DNA from: Rhodococcus sp. (in: high G+C Gram-positive bacteria)
GTDB taxonomy: Bacteria; Actinomycetota; Actinomycetes; Mycobacteriales; Mycobacteriaceae
Length of the DNA: 42,990 bases
Assembly (NCBI RefSeq): GCF_023264675.1
Contig: NZ_JAHFVG010000049.1
Coordinates: 1 to 42,990 of the forward strand
Reading direction: 5' to 3'
How positions within the stretch are numbered: position 1 is the first letter of the stretch; every line of letters begins with the position of its first letter. Position numbers and translations under genes: made by a program. The notes below the pieces were generated by a model, which saw only the letters and a list, made by a program, of their open reading frames with translations, did not search any database and had not been told where the DNA came from. This document shows positions 17,401 to 25,581 of this stretch, piece after piece.

Positions 17401-20400
17401 CCGCCTCGGTCGATACCACCGACACTGCCGCCAACCCCACCGACGGGTGCGCCGCCAGTGCGGCTTCGATCTCGCCGAGTTCGATTCGCTGGCCACGGAA
17501 CTTGACCTGGAAGTCCGTGCGGCCGATGTAGTCCAGGTTGCCGTCGGACCGGACCGTGACCAGGTCGCCGGTGCGATACATGCGGCTGCTCGCTGCAGTG
17601 GACGACGAGGAGAACGGGTTCGCCACGAAGCGATCGGACGTCAGATCCACCCGACCGTGGTAACCGCGCGCCAACTGAACGCCCGCCAGGTACAGCTCCC
17701 CCGGCACGCCGACCGGAACGGGGTTGAGCCGCGAATCCAGCACGTAGACAGCGGAATTCCACTCGGGTCGTCCGATGGTCACGGCCGTGCCTGCTGCAGT
17801 GTTCGTCACATCCGCGTATGTGATGGACACGGCGGCTTCGGTCGGCCCGTACAAGTTGTGAACCCGTGCATCGGACACTCGCGCGAAGTCGCGCACGGCC
17901 TCACCCGGCAACGCCTCGCCGATGACGAAGATCTGCCGCAGACTCCGCAGGGACGAACGCGCAACGGCGGAAGCGAAGACCGACAACATCGTCGGCACGA
18001 AATCGGTGACGGTCACCGACGCCCGAGAGATGATCTCGGCGAGATAGCCGGGATCGCGGTGTCCGTCGGGCGTGGCGAGGACAAGTGTCGCTCCGACTCG
18101 AAGCGGCAGGAAGAATCCCCACAACGAGACGTCGAACGTCGTCGCAGTCTTCTGCAGGTACACATCCGATGCGCCAAGGGCATATTCGGACTGCATCCAC
18201 TCCATCTGATTGACGATCGCGCGGTGACTCACCGCGACGCCCTTCGGCTTGCCCGTCGAACCCGACGTGAAGATCACGTACGCGATCGAATCGTCGGAGA
18301 CCCGTGGACGAATACGGGTCGTGGCGTCGACGTCGGGCACAGCGCGGACATCGATGACCGGTACCGAACCCGGCGGCACGAACTCGTCGACCGCCCTGGT
18401 CAACACGCAGATGGGATCGGCAGCATCGAGGATGTACCCGATCCGCTCCTGAGGGTGGTCCGGATCGATCGGAACGAATCCGGCGCCTGCGCGCAGTACG
18501 GCATACATTCCGACGACGAGATCGACCGACCGACGCAGCGCAAGTGCCACCAGGGTGTCCGGACCCGCTCCGGCTTCGGCCAGCACATGAGCGAGATCGT
18601 CCGCGCGCCGGGCGAGCTCGCCGTAGGTGAGGGATTCGCCTTCGTAGTCCAACGCGATCCGCTGAGGCGTTTCGGCGGCGACCTCGGCGAACCTGTCGAG
18701 GAGCATCTCCTCGTCGAGATCGTGATCGGTGTCGTTCCATCCGCGCACCAGCTCGTCGAGTTCCGCGTCGGTGGTGACCTCGATATCGCCGACCACCGCC
18801 GACGGATCCGAGGTCACCGCCGTCAACACTCGCAGCAACCGCTCTTCCAGCAACTCGACGCCCGACGCCTCGAACAGATCGGTGGCGTAGATGAATTCGA
18901 CCGACCAACGGTCACCGTCTTCGGTGTCGCTCACCGCGATCTGGAGATCGAACTTCGCGGTCCCGGCATCGAAGTCGACAGCCGATACCGAGAGATTCGG
19001 CAGTTGGAGTTCCGATCGTCCCAGGTTCTGGAAGAACAATGCGACCTGGAACAGCGGATGCCGAGCGGTGGACCTCGCCGGGTCGAGCACCTCCACCAAC
19101 CGCTCGAACGGGATGTCGGCGTTCGCGAACGCCGCCAGATCGCCGTCGCGAACCCGGCCGAGGACGTCCTCGAACGTCGCGGACGTCTCGACGTGGGTCC
19201 GCAGGACCAGTGTGTTGACGAACATGCCGATCATGTCGTCGAGGGCCGCTTCACCGCGACCGGCGATGGGCGCACCGACGGCAATGTCGTCGGTGCCGGA
19301 CAATCGCGCCAACAGTACGGCCACGGCTGCATGAACCACCATGAACGGAGTCGAACGCTGCTGCGTGGCAAGCGCTTCCACGCTGCTTCTCAGCGACGGT
19401 GAGATCTCGAACCGATGCGTCCGCCCGTGATAGCCGGCCACGGCGGGACGCGGGCGATCGAACGGGAGATCCAGCTGCTCGGGCAGACCGGCGAGGGTGC
19501 GCTGCCAGTAGGCCTTCTGTGCGCTGATGACGGAGTCCGGATCGTCCTCGGATCCGAGCACCTCGCGTTGCCAGAGTGCGTAGTCCGCGTACTGCACAGC
19601 AAGCGGTTCCCAGTCCAGGTCGAGTCCCGCTGCGCGTGCAGTGTAGGCACGAACCACGTCCCTCGTCAGCGGTCCGAGCGAGTAACCGTCGGCCGCGATG
19701 TGGTGCGCCACGAACACCAGGACATGCTCCGTCGAGGAGATCTCGAACAGACTCGCGCGGAACGGGGCTCGTGTCGTGACATCGAAACCTGCGAGAACGG
19801 TTTCTTCGATCGAGGACGACAACCGATCGGGATCGATGTCGATGGGTGCCAGATCGGGGATGACCGACCTGGTCGACACCACTTCTTGGTAGCCGACTCC
19901 GTCGACCTCCGGATAGACCGTCCTGAGCGCTTCGTGACGGGAGATCACGTCCGCGACGGCGACGTGCAGTGCATGTCGATCCAGCAGGCCGGACAACCGG
20001 ATCGCCACCGGGATGTTGTTGACCGCCGAGTGCGGTTCGAGGCGATTGAGGAACCACATGCGTTGCTGCGCCATCGACAGTGGGATTCGGTCGGGACGAT
20101 CGCGTGGCGTCAGCGGAATCTGTGCTCCGCGGCCGACCTCGGATTCGATACGCACCGCCAGCGCACCCACCGTCGAGACCTCGAACAGCAGCCGTACCGG
20201 CACTGCGGTATCGAGAGCGGCGCCGAGCCGCGACACCACCTGCGTCGCAATCAGCGAGTTTCCGCCGAGCGCGAAGAAATCGTCGTCGACGCCGACACGC
20301 GACACGCCCAGCACGTCGCCGAAGACGCTTGCCACGATCTCTTCGACGGGGGTGGACGGCGCCCGGAAGCTGCGAACCTCGAGCTCGGGTTCCGGCAGAG

Positions 20401-23400
20401 CCGAGCGGTCCAGTTTTCCGGCGGCATTGGCCGGAAGTGCATCGAGTATCACGACCACGGCAGGGACCATGTACGACGGAAGCTCGTGGGCCATCGAGCG
20501 GCGGAGTTCGTCGGCGTCGACCGCCGACGACGTCGAACCGACGACGTACAGGACCAGTCGCTCACTCTTGACCGCAGCCACTGCGTCGGACACGAACGCC
20601 GCACTTCGAGCGACGGATTCGATCTCGCCGAGCTCGATCCGCAGCCCTCGTAGTTTGACTTGGAAGTCGGTACGCCCGATGTACTCGAGTTCGCCGGATG
20701 CATTCCACCGCACCAGGTCTCCGGTCCGATACATTCGCCCACCGCGATGGGGATCGGCCACGAATCGTTCCGCGGTCAGCCCGGGCCTGCCGTGGTAGCC
20801 GCGGGCGATCTGAACTCCGGACAGATACAGTTCGCCCGCCACGCCGATCGGTGCCGGGCGCAGATTCCCGTCGAGTACGTACGCGGCGGTGTTCCACACC
20901 GGCCGACCCATCGGAGCTGTCGCGTCTGTCAGATCCCACCCGTCCACTCCGGCGACCGGACGCGAGGTCGCGTGCACGGTGAACTCGGTCGGACCGTAGA
21001 GATTGTGGACAGCGGCTCCGGTCGCCCGCGACAACGAGGTCACCGTCGACGACGGGAGGGCCTCACCCGCGAGTTGGATCAGACGCAACGAGGTCGTGCC
21101 GCGCGCAGCGATCTCGGCAGCGAAGACCGGAACCATCGACGGAACGAACGAGGTTGCCGTGACAGCCTCGGACGAGATCACCTCGGCGAGGTAAGCAGCA
21201 TCGCGATGTCCGTCGGGGCGTGCGATCACCAACCGTGCGCCCGACGCCGGAGAGCCGAACAGTTCCCAGATCGACACGTCGAAGGTGAACGGCGTCTTCT
21301 GCAGAACGACGTCGTGATCGTCCAGCGCGTACTCCGCGACGATCCAGGCGATCTGATTGACGACCGCGCGGTGCGGCACAGCCACGCCCTTCGGCCGTCC
21401 CGTCGATCCCGACGTGAAGATCACGTAGGCAACATGGTCCGCACGCAGCGGCCGCAGGCGATCCGAATCCGTCAGCGGCGCATCCGAATATCCGGCGAGG
21501 TCGAGCTCGTCGATCCGGACCGAATCTTCCGGGTCGAATGAAACACTGTCTGCCGACGTGGTCAGCAGGATTGCAACGTCAGCGGTGTCGAGAATGTACT
21601 CGTTGCGATCGGCGGGCTGATCGGGATCGATCGGGACATAGCCGCCACCGGCTTCGACCACTGCATAGAGCGCGACAACCATGTCGAGCGATCGGCGAAT
21701 CGCCACTGCGGCAAGCACGTCGGGGCCGACACCGGACTCGACGAGGTAGCGAGCCAGCCTGCTCACGCGTGAAGCGAATTCGGCGTACGTCAGGCTCGCG
21801 CCCTCGTACGACAGCGCGAGAGCGGTCGGTGTCCGCGCTGCAGTTCGGTGGAAGGCGTCGAGAAGTGTTCGGTCGACGACCTCGTGCTCGGTGGAGTTCC
21901 ACTCGTCGAGTACCAGTGCCCGTTCGGCGGGTTCGACGATGCCGATCTCCCCGACGACGACGTCCGGCGTTGCACCGACTGCAGCGAGAACCACCAGGAA
22001 GCGCGCCGCCAAGGATTCGATCGTGCTCTGGTCGAACAGATCGGTGGCATAGGTGAAATCGAGTGCCCAGCCGTTCACGTGTTCGGCGTCCTGGCGTTCG
22101 GATACCGTCACCTGAAGGTCCATCTTGGCAACGGCGGTGTCGAAATCGACGCCGGCCACGGTCAGTCCAGGTAGCTCCAGCGTGGTGGTTCCAAGGTTCT
22201 GGAACACCAGAAGTACCTGGAACAAGGGATGTCTCGCCTGCGAGCGAGCCGGGTCGAGTACCTCGACGAGACGCTCGAACGGAACGTCGGCATTGCCGAA
22301 TGCATCGAGGTCCGTCACGCGCGCCGCGGCCAACACGTCCGTGAACCGTTCGCGCCCGTTCACCTCGACGCGGAGAACGAGAGTATTGACGAACATGCCG
22401 ACGAGATCGTCGAGCATCTCCTCGCCGCGGCCGGCCACGGGGGTCCCGACGACGATGTCGGTGGTACCGGACAGTCGCGCGAGCAACACCGACAACGCCG
22501 CGTGCACGACCATGAACGGTGTTGCGTTGTACTGCGCTGCAAGAGCGTCGATTCGACGACGCACCTCGGGATCGACAACGGTCGAATACGTCGCACCGCG
22601 GCCGGTCGCCACTGCGGGACGCCGTCGATCGGCCGGCAGATCCAGCTGATCCGGCAGATCCGCCAACGCGCCGGTCCAGAACTGTTCCTGCGCCGAGATC
22701 AACGATTCCGGGTCGTTCTCGGAGCCGAGCACCGATCGCTGCCACAGCGCGAAGTCCGCATACTGGACCTCGAGCGGCACCCATCCCGGCGACGATCCGT
22801 CGCTGCGTGCGACGTACGCCGCCACGATGTCTCGAGTAAGCGGAACCATCGAGAAGCCGTCGGCCGCAATGTGATGGGCGACGACGACCAGCACGTGCTC
22901 GGTCCCCGAGATCTCGAGCAACTGCAATCGCACCGGCACCTCGGTGGTTACATCGAACCCGCCGGAGACGATGTCGACCACTCGTCCGTACAGGTCGCTC
23001 TCGCCGACGACCTCCGCCGCGAGCTCGGGCACACCGTCGAGCCTCTCGCGAACCACCTGATGGCCGACGCCGTCCGCCTCGGGATACAGCGTCCGTAAGG
23101 ACTCGTGCCGGTCGACGACATCGTCGACCGCGTCCGCGAGCGCGTCCACGTTCAACAGACCGGAGAGCCGAATGGCCACCGGAATGTTGTCGACCGCGGA
23201 CTCGGGGTCCAACCGGTTCAGGAACCACATCCGCTGCTGAGCCAGCGACAACGGCACCAGTTCGGGGCGCTCACGGCGCGCCAGTGGTTCGCGCGCCGAC
23301 GCCCCCGAGGACCGTGCGGCGTCGACGAGTTCGGCGAGTCCGGCGACGGTCGGCGAATCGAAGAATCCGCGGACGTCGACCTTCACCTTCAGATCCGCAT

Positions 23401-25465
23401 TGACGCGGGCGATCGCTCTCGTCGCACTCAGCGAGTTTCCGCCGAGCGCGAAGAAATCGTCGTCGATCCCGAGTCCGTCGGGCCCGATGGAGCCGTCTCC
23501 CAGAATGTCTTCGAACACCGCCACAAGGGTGCGCTCGACATCGGTCGCCGGCGCCCGATACTCCGCCGTGAGCGCCGCGACATCGGGCTTCGGCAGTGCC
23601 TTGCGATCCAACTTTCCGCTTGCATTCAGTGGAAACTCTTCCAGCGCAACGAAAACCGCCGGAACCATGTAATCCGGCAAACCGGAGCGAACGCCTGCTG
23701 CCAAAGCATCGGAATCTGCTGTGCCGTCGTCGGTCACGACGTAAGCGACAAGTCTGTCGTCGACGCCGGTCTCGGAATCGTCCGAGAGTACGACGACCAC
23801 AGCCTGCTGCACGGCATCCTGCGCGAGCAACGCTGCTTCGATCTCACCTAGTTCGATGCGTAGTCCACGAAGCTTGACCTGAAAGTCCGTGCGGCCCAGG
23901 TACTCGAGAACGCCGTCGTTGTTCCAGCGCACCAGGTCGCCGGTGCGGTACATCCGCTCCCCCGTGCGCGAGTGGATATCGGCGACGAATCGGTCGGACG
24001 TCAGGTCGGGCCGGCCGAGGTATCCGCGAGCCAACTGCACACCGGAGAGGTACAGTTCGCCCGGTACCCCGGGCGGCGTTCGGTTCAATCCCTCGTCCAG
24101 CACGTGCAATTCGGTTCGCGGTACCGCTGCGCCGATGGGCACCGACACCAGATCCGAACTGTCCGTCCGGTGGAAGGTGACGTCGACCGCAGCTTCGGTC
24201 GGCCCGTACAGGTTGTGCAGCTCGGCATCGAACAGCGAGTGGAAACGTCGGGCGGCACTGGCAGGCAATGCTTCGCCCGACGCGAACACCTGCCGCAGAC
24301 TCGGAATTCGCTTGCCGCTGTCGAAGTCGCCGCCGTTCGACTCACCGCCGTTCGACTCACCGAACTGGCCGAGAAACACCGACAACATCGATGGAACGAA
24401 GTGCGTGGTGGTCACGGATCGGGCAGCCATGATCTCGGCGATGTACGCGGGGTCTCGGTGGCCGTCCGGCGCAGCGACGACGAGCGACGCCCCTGCCTGC
24501 AGCGGCCAGAAGAATTCCCACACCGACACGTCGAACGTGAACGGAGTCTTCTGCAGTACCACGTCGTCGGCGGTCAGCGGATAGTCGGCCTGACGCCAGT
24601 CGAGGTTGGCGACGATCGCCTCGTGGGACACTGCGACGCCCTTGGGCCGCCCGGTCGATCCCGATGTGAAGATCACGTAGGCGGTGTTCGCCGGGCGGGC
24701 CGCACCGAATATTCGCTCGGCGTCGGTCAGCGGCTCGGTCGAGTATCCGGACAGATCCGCGGCGTCGACTGCCAACGTCGCCGTCGAGGACGGGAGCGCG
24801 GTCTCTTCGGTCGTAGTGGTGAGTACGAGTGCAGGCTCGGCGATCCCGAGAACGTAGGCGATCCGGTCGGCCGGATGGCCGGGATCGATCGGAACGTACG
24901 CGCCACCTGCCTCCAGGATCGCGTACATGCCTTCGAGCAACTCGATCGAACGCGAGATGGACAGTCCGACGCGAACGTCGGGTCCGACACCGAGATCGGT
25001 GAGTCTGCGAGCAAGACGGTTGACCCGCGCAGAGAATTCGGCATAGGTGAGAGTGGTCCCGTCGAAGACCACGGCGACTGCATCGGGGGTCAGCGCCGCC
25101 TGCGCGCGGAACCGCGACGGCAACGTGTCGAGGTCCTCGCCGGACTGCACGGGCGCTTCGTCTCCGAGAGCCGAACGCGCGTCGTCGACGACAGCGGTCA
25201 CGATGCCGTCCAGGCCACCATCGGCTGATTCGACGGCGCCGGGTGCCACGGTGGACAGAGCGAGAGGTACGAGGGCATCGGCCCCGAGCACGCCGCCCAT
25301 CGCGGTGTCCAAGCTGCTCAGTTCACGATGAAGGTCCCCGTACGAGACGGTGACACCGCCCAGTGCGATCGCGATCCGATCGGCGTCGACCTCTGCAACG
25401 CGGGCGACCAACCCAGGTAGATCGTCGATCGCCGTCGAATGCGAACCGGATCCACCAGACACCAT
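11492..25465 (-). CDS. Gene B: NRPS with four A-T pairs and vestigial A domains at both ends
   Basis: Complete 4657-residue synthetase without epimerases. ATG at 25465 lies 8 nt after a strong GGGAGG. Domains by residue: truncated A 10-100, A1 112-622, T1 669, C1 737-1185, A2 1195-1689, T2 1726, C2 1789-2240, A3 2252-2742, T3 2782, C3 2845-3300, A4 3312-3797, T4 3838, C4 3902-4345, degenerate A 4355-4657. All four T domains keep LGGNSL. Codes: A1 and A4 D-V-W-H-F-S-L-V-D-K (serine, as in EntF); A2 D-V-W-S-Q-A-L-V-H-K; A3 D-V-W-D-F-I-L-V-S-K. C3 has YHIAADG instead of HHxxxDG. The acidic C-terminal part keeps A1/A2-like motifs but has lost the A3 phosphate loop and stops before A5. B should receive the chain from gene A and pass it to gene C, each through a split module. 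Confidence 0.97.
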   Translation of the reverse strand: MVSGGSGSHSTAIDDLPGLVARVAEVDADRIAIALGGVTVSYGDLHRELSSLDTAMGGVLGADALVPLALSTVAPGAVESADGGLDGIVTAVVDDARSALGDEAPVQSGEDLDTLPSRFRAQAALTPDAVAVVFDGTTLTYAEFSARVNRLARRLTDLGVGPDVRVGLSISRSIELLEGMYAILEAGGAYVPIDPGHPADRIAYVLGIAEPALVLTTTTEETALPSSTATLAVDAADLSGYSTEPLTDAERIFGAARPANTAYVIFTSGSTGRPKGVAVSHEAIVANLDWRQADYPLTADDVVLQKTPFTFDVSVWEFFWPLQAGASLVVAAPDGHRDPAYIAEIMAARSVTTTHFVPSMLSVFLGQFGESNGGESNGGDFDSGKRIPSLRQVFASGEALPASAARRFHSLFDAELHNLYGPTEAAVDVTFHRTDSSDLVSVPIGAAVPRTELHVLDEGLNRTPPGVPGELYLSGVQLARGYLGRPDLTSDRFVADIHSRTGERMYRTGDLVRWNNDGVLEYLGRTDFQVKLRGLRIELGEIEAALLAQDAVQQAVVVVLSDDSETGVDDRLVAYVVTDDGTADSDALAAGVRSGLPDYMVPAVFVALEEFPLNASGKLDRKALPKPDVAALTAEYRAPATDVERTLVAVFEDILGDGSIGPDGLGIDDDFFALGGNSLSATRAIARVNADLKVKVDVRGFFDSPTVAGLAELVDAARSSGASAREPLARRERPELVPLSLAQQRMWFLNRLDPESAVDNIPVAIRLSGLLNVDALADAVDDVVDRHESLRTLYPEADGVGHQVVRERLDGVPELAAEVVGESDLYGRVVDIVSGGFDVTTEVPVRLQLLEISGTEHVLVVVAHHIAADGFSMVPLTRDIVAAYVARSDGSSPGWVPLEVQYADFALWQRSVLGSENDPESLISAQEQFWTGALADLPDQLDLPADRRRPAVATGRGATYSTVVDPEVRRRIDALAAQYNATPFMVVHAALSVLLARLSGTTDIVVGTPVAGRGEEMLDDLVGMFVNTLVLRVEVNGRERFTDVLAAARVTDLDAFGNADVPFERLVEVLDPARSQARHPLFQVLLVFQNLGTTTLELPGLTVAGVDFDTAVAKMDLQVTVSERQDAEHVNGWALDFTYATDLFDQSTIESLAARFLVVLAAVGATPDVVVGEIGIVEPAERALVLDEWNSTEHEVVDRTLLDAFHRTAARTPTALALSYEGASLTYAEFASRVSRLARYLVESGVGPDVLAAVAIRRSLDMVVALYAVVEAGGGYVPIDPDQPADRNEYILDTADVAILLTTSADSVSFDPEDSVRIDELDLAGYSDAPLTDSDRLRPLRADHVAYVIFTSGSTGRPKGVAVPHRAVVNQIAWIVAEYALDDHDVVLQKTPFTFDVSIWELFGSPASGARLVIARPDGHRDAAYLAEVISSEAVTATSFVPSMVPVFAAEIAARGTTSLRLIQLAGEALPSSTVTSLSRATGAAVHNLYGPTEFTVHATSRPVAGVDGWDLTDATAPMGRPVWNTAAYVLDGNLRPAPIGVAGELYLSGVQIARGYHGRPGLTAERFVADPHRGGRMYRTGDLVRWNASGELEYIGRTDFQVKLRGLRIELGEIESVARSAAFVSDAVAAVKSERLVLYVVGSTSSAVDADELRRSMAHELPSYMVPAVVVILDALPANAAGKLDRSALPEPELEVRSFRAPSTPVEEIVASVFGDVLGVSRVGVDDDFFALGGNSLIATQVVSRLGAALDTAVPVRLLFEVSTVGALAVRIESEVGRGAQIPLTPRDRPDRIPLSMAQQRMWFLNRLEPHSAVNNIPVAIRLSGLLDRHALHVAVADVISRHEALRTVYPEVDGVGYQEVVSTRSVIPDLAPIDIDPDRLSSSIEETVLAGFDVTTRAPFRASLFEISSTEHVLVFVAHHIAADGYSLGPLTRDVVRAYTARAAGLDLDWEPLAVQYADYALWQREVLGSEDDPDSVISAQKAYWQRTLAGLPEQLDLPFDRPRPAVAGYHGRTHRFEISPSLRSSVEALATQQRSTPFMVVHAAVAVLLARLSGTDDIAVGAPIAGRGEAALDDMIGMFVNTLVLRTHVETSATFEDVLGRVRDGDLAAFANADIPFERLVEVLDPARSTARHPLFQVALFFQNLGRSELQLPNLSVSAVDFDAGTAKFDLQIAVSDTEDGDRWSVEFIYATDLFEASGVELLEERLLRVLTAVTSDPSAVVGDIEVTTDAELDELVRGWNDTDHDLDEEMLLDRFAEVAAETPQRIALDYEGESLTYGELARRADDLAHVLAEAGAGPDTLVALALRRSVDLVVGMYAVLRAGAGFVPIDPDHPQERIGYILDAADPICVLTRAVDEFVPPGSVPVIDVRAVPDVDATTRIRPRVSDDSIAYVIFTSGSTGKPKGVAVSHRAIVNQMEWMQSEYALGASDVYLQKTATTFDVSLWGFFLPLRVGATLVLATPDGHRDPGYLAEIISRASVTVTDFVPTMLSVFASAVARSSLRSLRQIFVIGEALPGEAVRDFARVSDARVHNLYGPTEAAVSITYADVTNTAAGTAVTIGRPEWNSAVYVLDSRLNPVPVGVPGELYLAGVQLARGYHGRVDLTSDRFVANPFSSSSTAASSRMYRTGDLVTVRSDGNLDYIGRTDFQVKFRGQRIELGEIEAALAAHPSVGLAAVSVVSTEAGDQLVGYVVPSSGASGVDVDVLRSAVAESLPRYMIPGAVMVLNEFPLNTSGKLDRGALPDPEFAVAEFRAPRTPIEEIVAGVYAEVLGRGRVGLDDDFFALGGNSLVATRLVSRLGAALDSRVAVRALFEAPTVEALAARVEWNTGDRLALTAMPRPDRIPLSLAQQRMWFLNRLDPESAVNNIPAAVRLSGALDIAALRSAIDDVVARHETLRTVYPESAGTGIQVILPASAGRTDFAIDDVAESDVFEAVVSIVTKGFDVTRVAPVRIRLLDIDDTEHVLVVVAYHIAADGFSMIPLMRDVITAYVARAAGDAPEWSPLEVQYADYTLWQRQVLGSSEDPASLVATQESYWRSTLAGLGDQLELPTDRPRPPVASGRGASHTLVLDADITAAVDRIAADRGATPFMVVHAALAVLLARESGSSDVAIGTPVAGRGEAVLDDLVGMFVNTLVLRTPISGASSFDDVLARVREVDLSAFAHADVPFERVVEVVDPPRSQGRHPLVQVLLTFANFAQTSFELPGLTASSVDFDSAVAKMDLQVTVTEPQETSDGTRSRTVEFVYATDLFDPATIADLGRRFTEVLAAVTTDSAAPVGDIELVDASERSWLLDEINATEHDVDSSATLVSMFDTRVASSPDAVALTFEGESITFGEFDARVNRLGRYLISHGVGPDTTVAVAMARSFDLMVGIYAVIKAGGAYVPVDPAQPADRVAYILDTAASTMVLTTSRDRTDLGAVPVVEVDRENLADFADGPISDSERIRPLTSLHSAYVLFTSGSTGKPKGVTIDHRAIVNRLVWMQSEYELAPSDIVVQKTPVTFDVSVWELFWPLHIGARLVIAKPDGHRDPIYLADLVADEGVTVAHFVPSMLGVFAGESATARAVSLRLVFASGEALPVSTARALTAVLPSARLINLYGPTEAAVDVTFHEVTESDTAGIPIGRPVFNTTVFVLDGRLRPVGVGAVGELYLGGIQLARGYASRADLTAERFVADPFGSNGERLYRTGDLVRWNREGELEYIGRSDFQVKLRGLRIELGEIETAVLDSESVAQAAVLVRGDRLVAYTVPSRGSSVDIAAVKARLSTALPEYMVPTAFVVLDEFPLNTAGKLDRKALPDPVLAAGEFRAPVTGVERSVADVFGDVLGLERVGLDDDFFALGGNSLIATQVVSRVGAALDASVPVRMLFDASTVGSFADAVSALEGTGGRPALVAGDRPRRIPLSLAQQRMWVLNHVDPESGAYNIPLAVRLTGRLDVDALGAAVADVVARHESLRTIYPSDADGPEQRILAASEVSFDLSPKEVADADEAWRSVAELVLGGFDVAAAVPVRVGLIQVSPTDHVLALVVHHISADGASIAPLARDVMVAYSARTEGKQPEWTALPVQYADFALWQREVLGTVEDAGSVAAKQLQFWNSELSGSPDTLDLPTDRPRPATQSMQGRSVDFEVDAAAHAGLVEFSRDRGTSLFMVVHAGLAVLLGRLSGSSDIVVGTPVAGRGAAELDELVGMFVNTLALRTQVDFGGTFSGLVDDVRAVDLGAFGNADLPFESIVDAVAPTRSQARHPIFQVALSFQNLERVRLDLPGLTVEGLDAGELGAKFDLQFTVEARTDENGSAAGLFGSLLYARDLYDEGTARSFTDRLTRILVAVAEDPYTIVGDIDIMSEKERLQTAHHASTDDAAEPTLVMDRSLPQVIGAVVEQDPDAPAIAYGGEELSYLEVEGRAARLARVLIDAGVGPADRVVVALPVSVEWAVAVLATAQAGAAVVVGEVGHDAASLVTAAGATAVIGTAATDGVPGAASFAIDDSTIVDAVAAASPRPIAYSARTRLLGVDDPAVIVVGDDGRVVELAQGELVAALSGFTGRLAMNFESRVLASPETGQPWQLTALLSSSLVGAAWVVPVGDEDGELLDIVLDEWVTHAILGDSGSSVLDSDELDDLESVVLTDVGEAGNPTVTEHESISIVTDVRPFGRP
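11495..13770 (-). other. Gene B C-terminal C domain plus degenerate A domain
   Basis: C4 (HHISADGAS) is complete. After it about 300 residues follow an A-domain N-terminus: LPQVIGAVVEQDPDAPAI, LSYLEVEGRAARLARVL, then VIVVGDDGRVVEL where the Ser/Thr/Gly/Lys-rich A3 loop should be, and LESVVLTDVGEA where RxVxxGGEA should be. It ends before A5, so it cannot bind ATP normally. The last 80 residues are very acidic. Confidence 0.78.
13810..16940 (-). other. Gene B module 4 (C-A-T): predicted serine
   Basis: C3 has YHIAADGFSM, with the first His of HHxxxDG changed to Tyr. The A4 code D-V-W-H-F-S-L-V-D-K (FDVSVWELFWPL, AHFVPS, FASGEA, LYGPTEAAVD) is serine. It groups by eye with A1 and A2 of gene A rather than with A1 of gene B. 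Confidence 0.82.
16980..20110 (-). other. Gene B module 3 (C-A-T): unassigned residue Z2
   Basis: C2 has HHIAADGYSL. A3 motifs are TSGSTGKPKGV, FDVSLWGFF, VTDFVPT, FVIGEA and LYGPTEAAVS, giving D-V-W-D-F-I-L-V-S-K. The usually conserved Glu after the code Trp is Gly. T3 is GGNS. Confidence 0.75.
20170..23260 (-). other. Gene B module 2 (C-A-T): unassigned residue Z1
   Basis: C1 has HHIAADGFSM. A2 motifs are TSGSTGRPKGV, FDVSIWELF, ATSFVPS, IQLAGEA and LYGPTEFTVHA, giving D-V-W-S-Q-A-L-V-H-K. The last V-H resembles threonine activators but the rest does not, so I assign no residue. T2 is GGNS. Confidence 0.75.
23360..25440 (-). other. Gene B module 1 (truncated A, A-T): predicted serine
   Basis: Residues 10-100 are a vestigial A-domain start (DDLPGLV, VSYGDL) similar to the tail of gene A. 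A full A domain follows with TSGSTGRPKGV, FDVSVWE, TTHFVPS, FASGEA and LYGPTEAAVD: code D-V-W-H-F-S-L-V-D-K, serine. There is no C domain; the one ending gene A should serve. Confidence 0.8.
24332..24361. repeat. 15-bp tandem repeat, two copies, in gene B
   Basis: GCCGTTCGACTCACC occurs twice in a row. It encodes a Gly/Asn/Ser/Glu-rich loop (GESNG twice) between the code positions 278 and 299 of gene B A1. Confidence 0.88.
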
Positions 25466-25581
25466 CTACTTTTCCTCCCAATCACACGCACAACTCACTC
25501 AGGGATCGATTATCCCTACTGCCACCCTCGACCGGCCCACATCCCCCTCTTTCGGTCGGGGTGTGGTCCAGCGCGGGTTTC
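25466..25581 (-). other. Spacer between genes A and B (116 bp) with two inverted repeats
   Basis: CCACATCCC (25537-25545) and GGGGTGTGG (25558-25566) can pair over 9 positions, with one G:U pair on the plus-strand RNA and one C:A mismatch on the gene transcript. AGGGAT-CGATT-ATCCCT lies at 25501-25517, just upstream of the gene B ribosome site. No clear promoter is seen; cotranscription of A and B is likely. Confidence 0.45.
25474..25479 (-). promoter_or_regulatory. Strong ribosome binding site of gene B
   Basis: GGGAGG lies 8 nt before the ATG at 25465. It fixes the start, and so shows that the vestigial A fragment at the N-terminus is translated. Confidence 0.8.
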
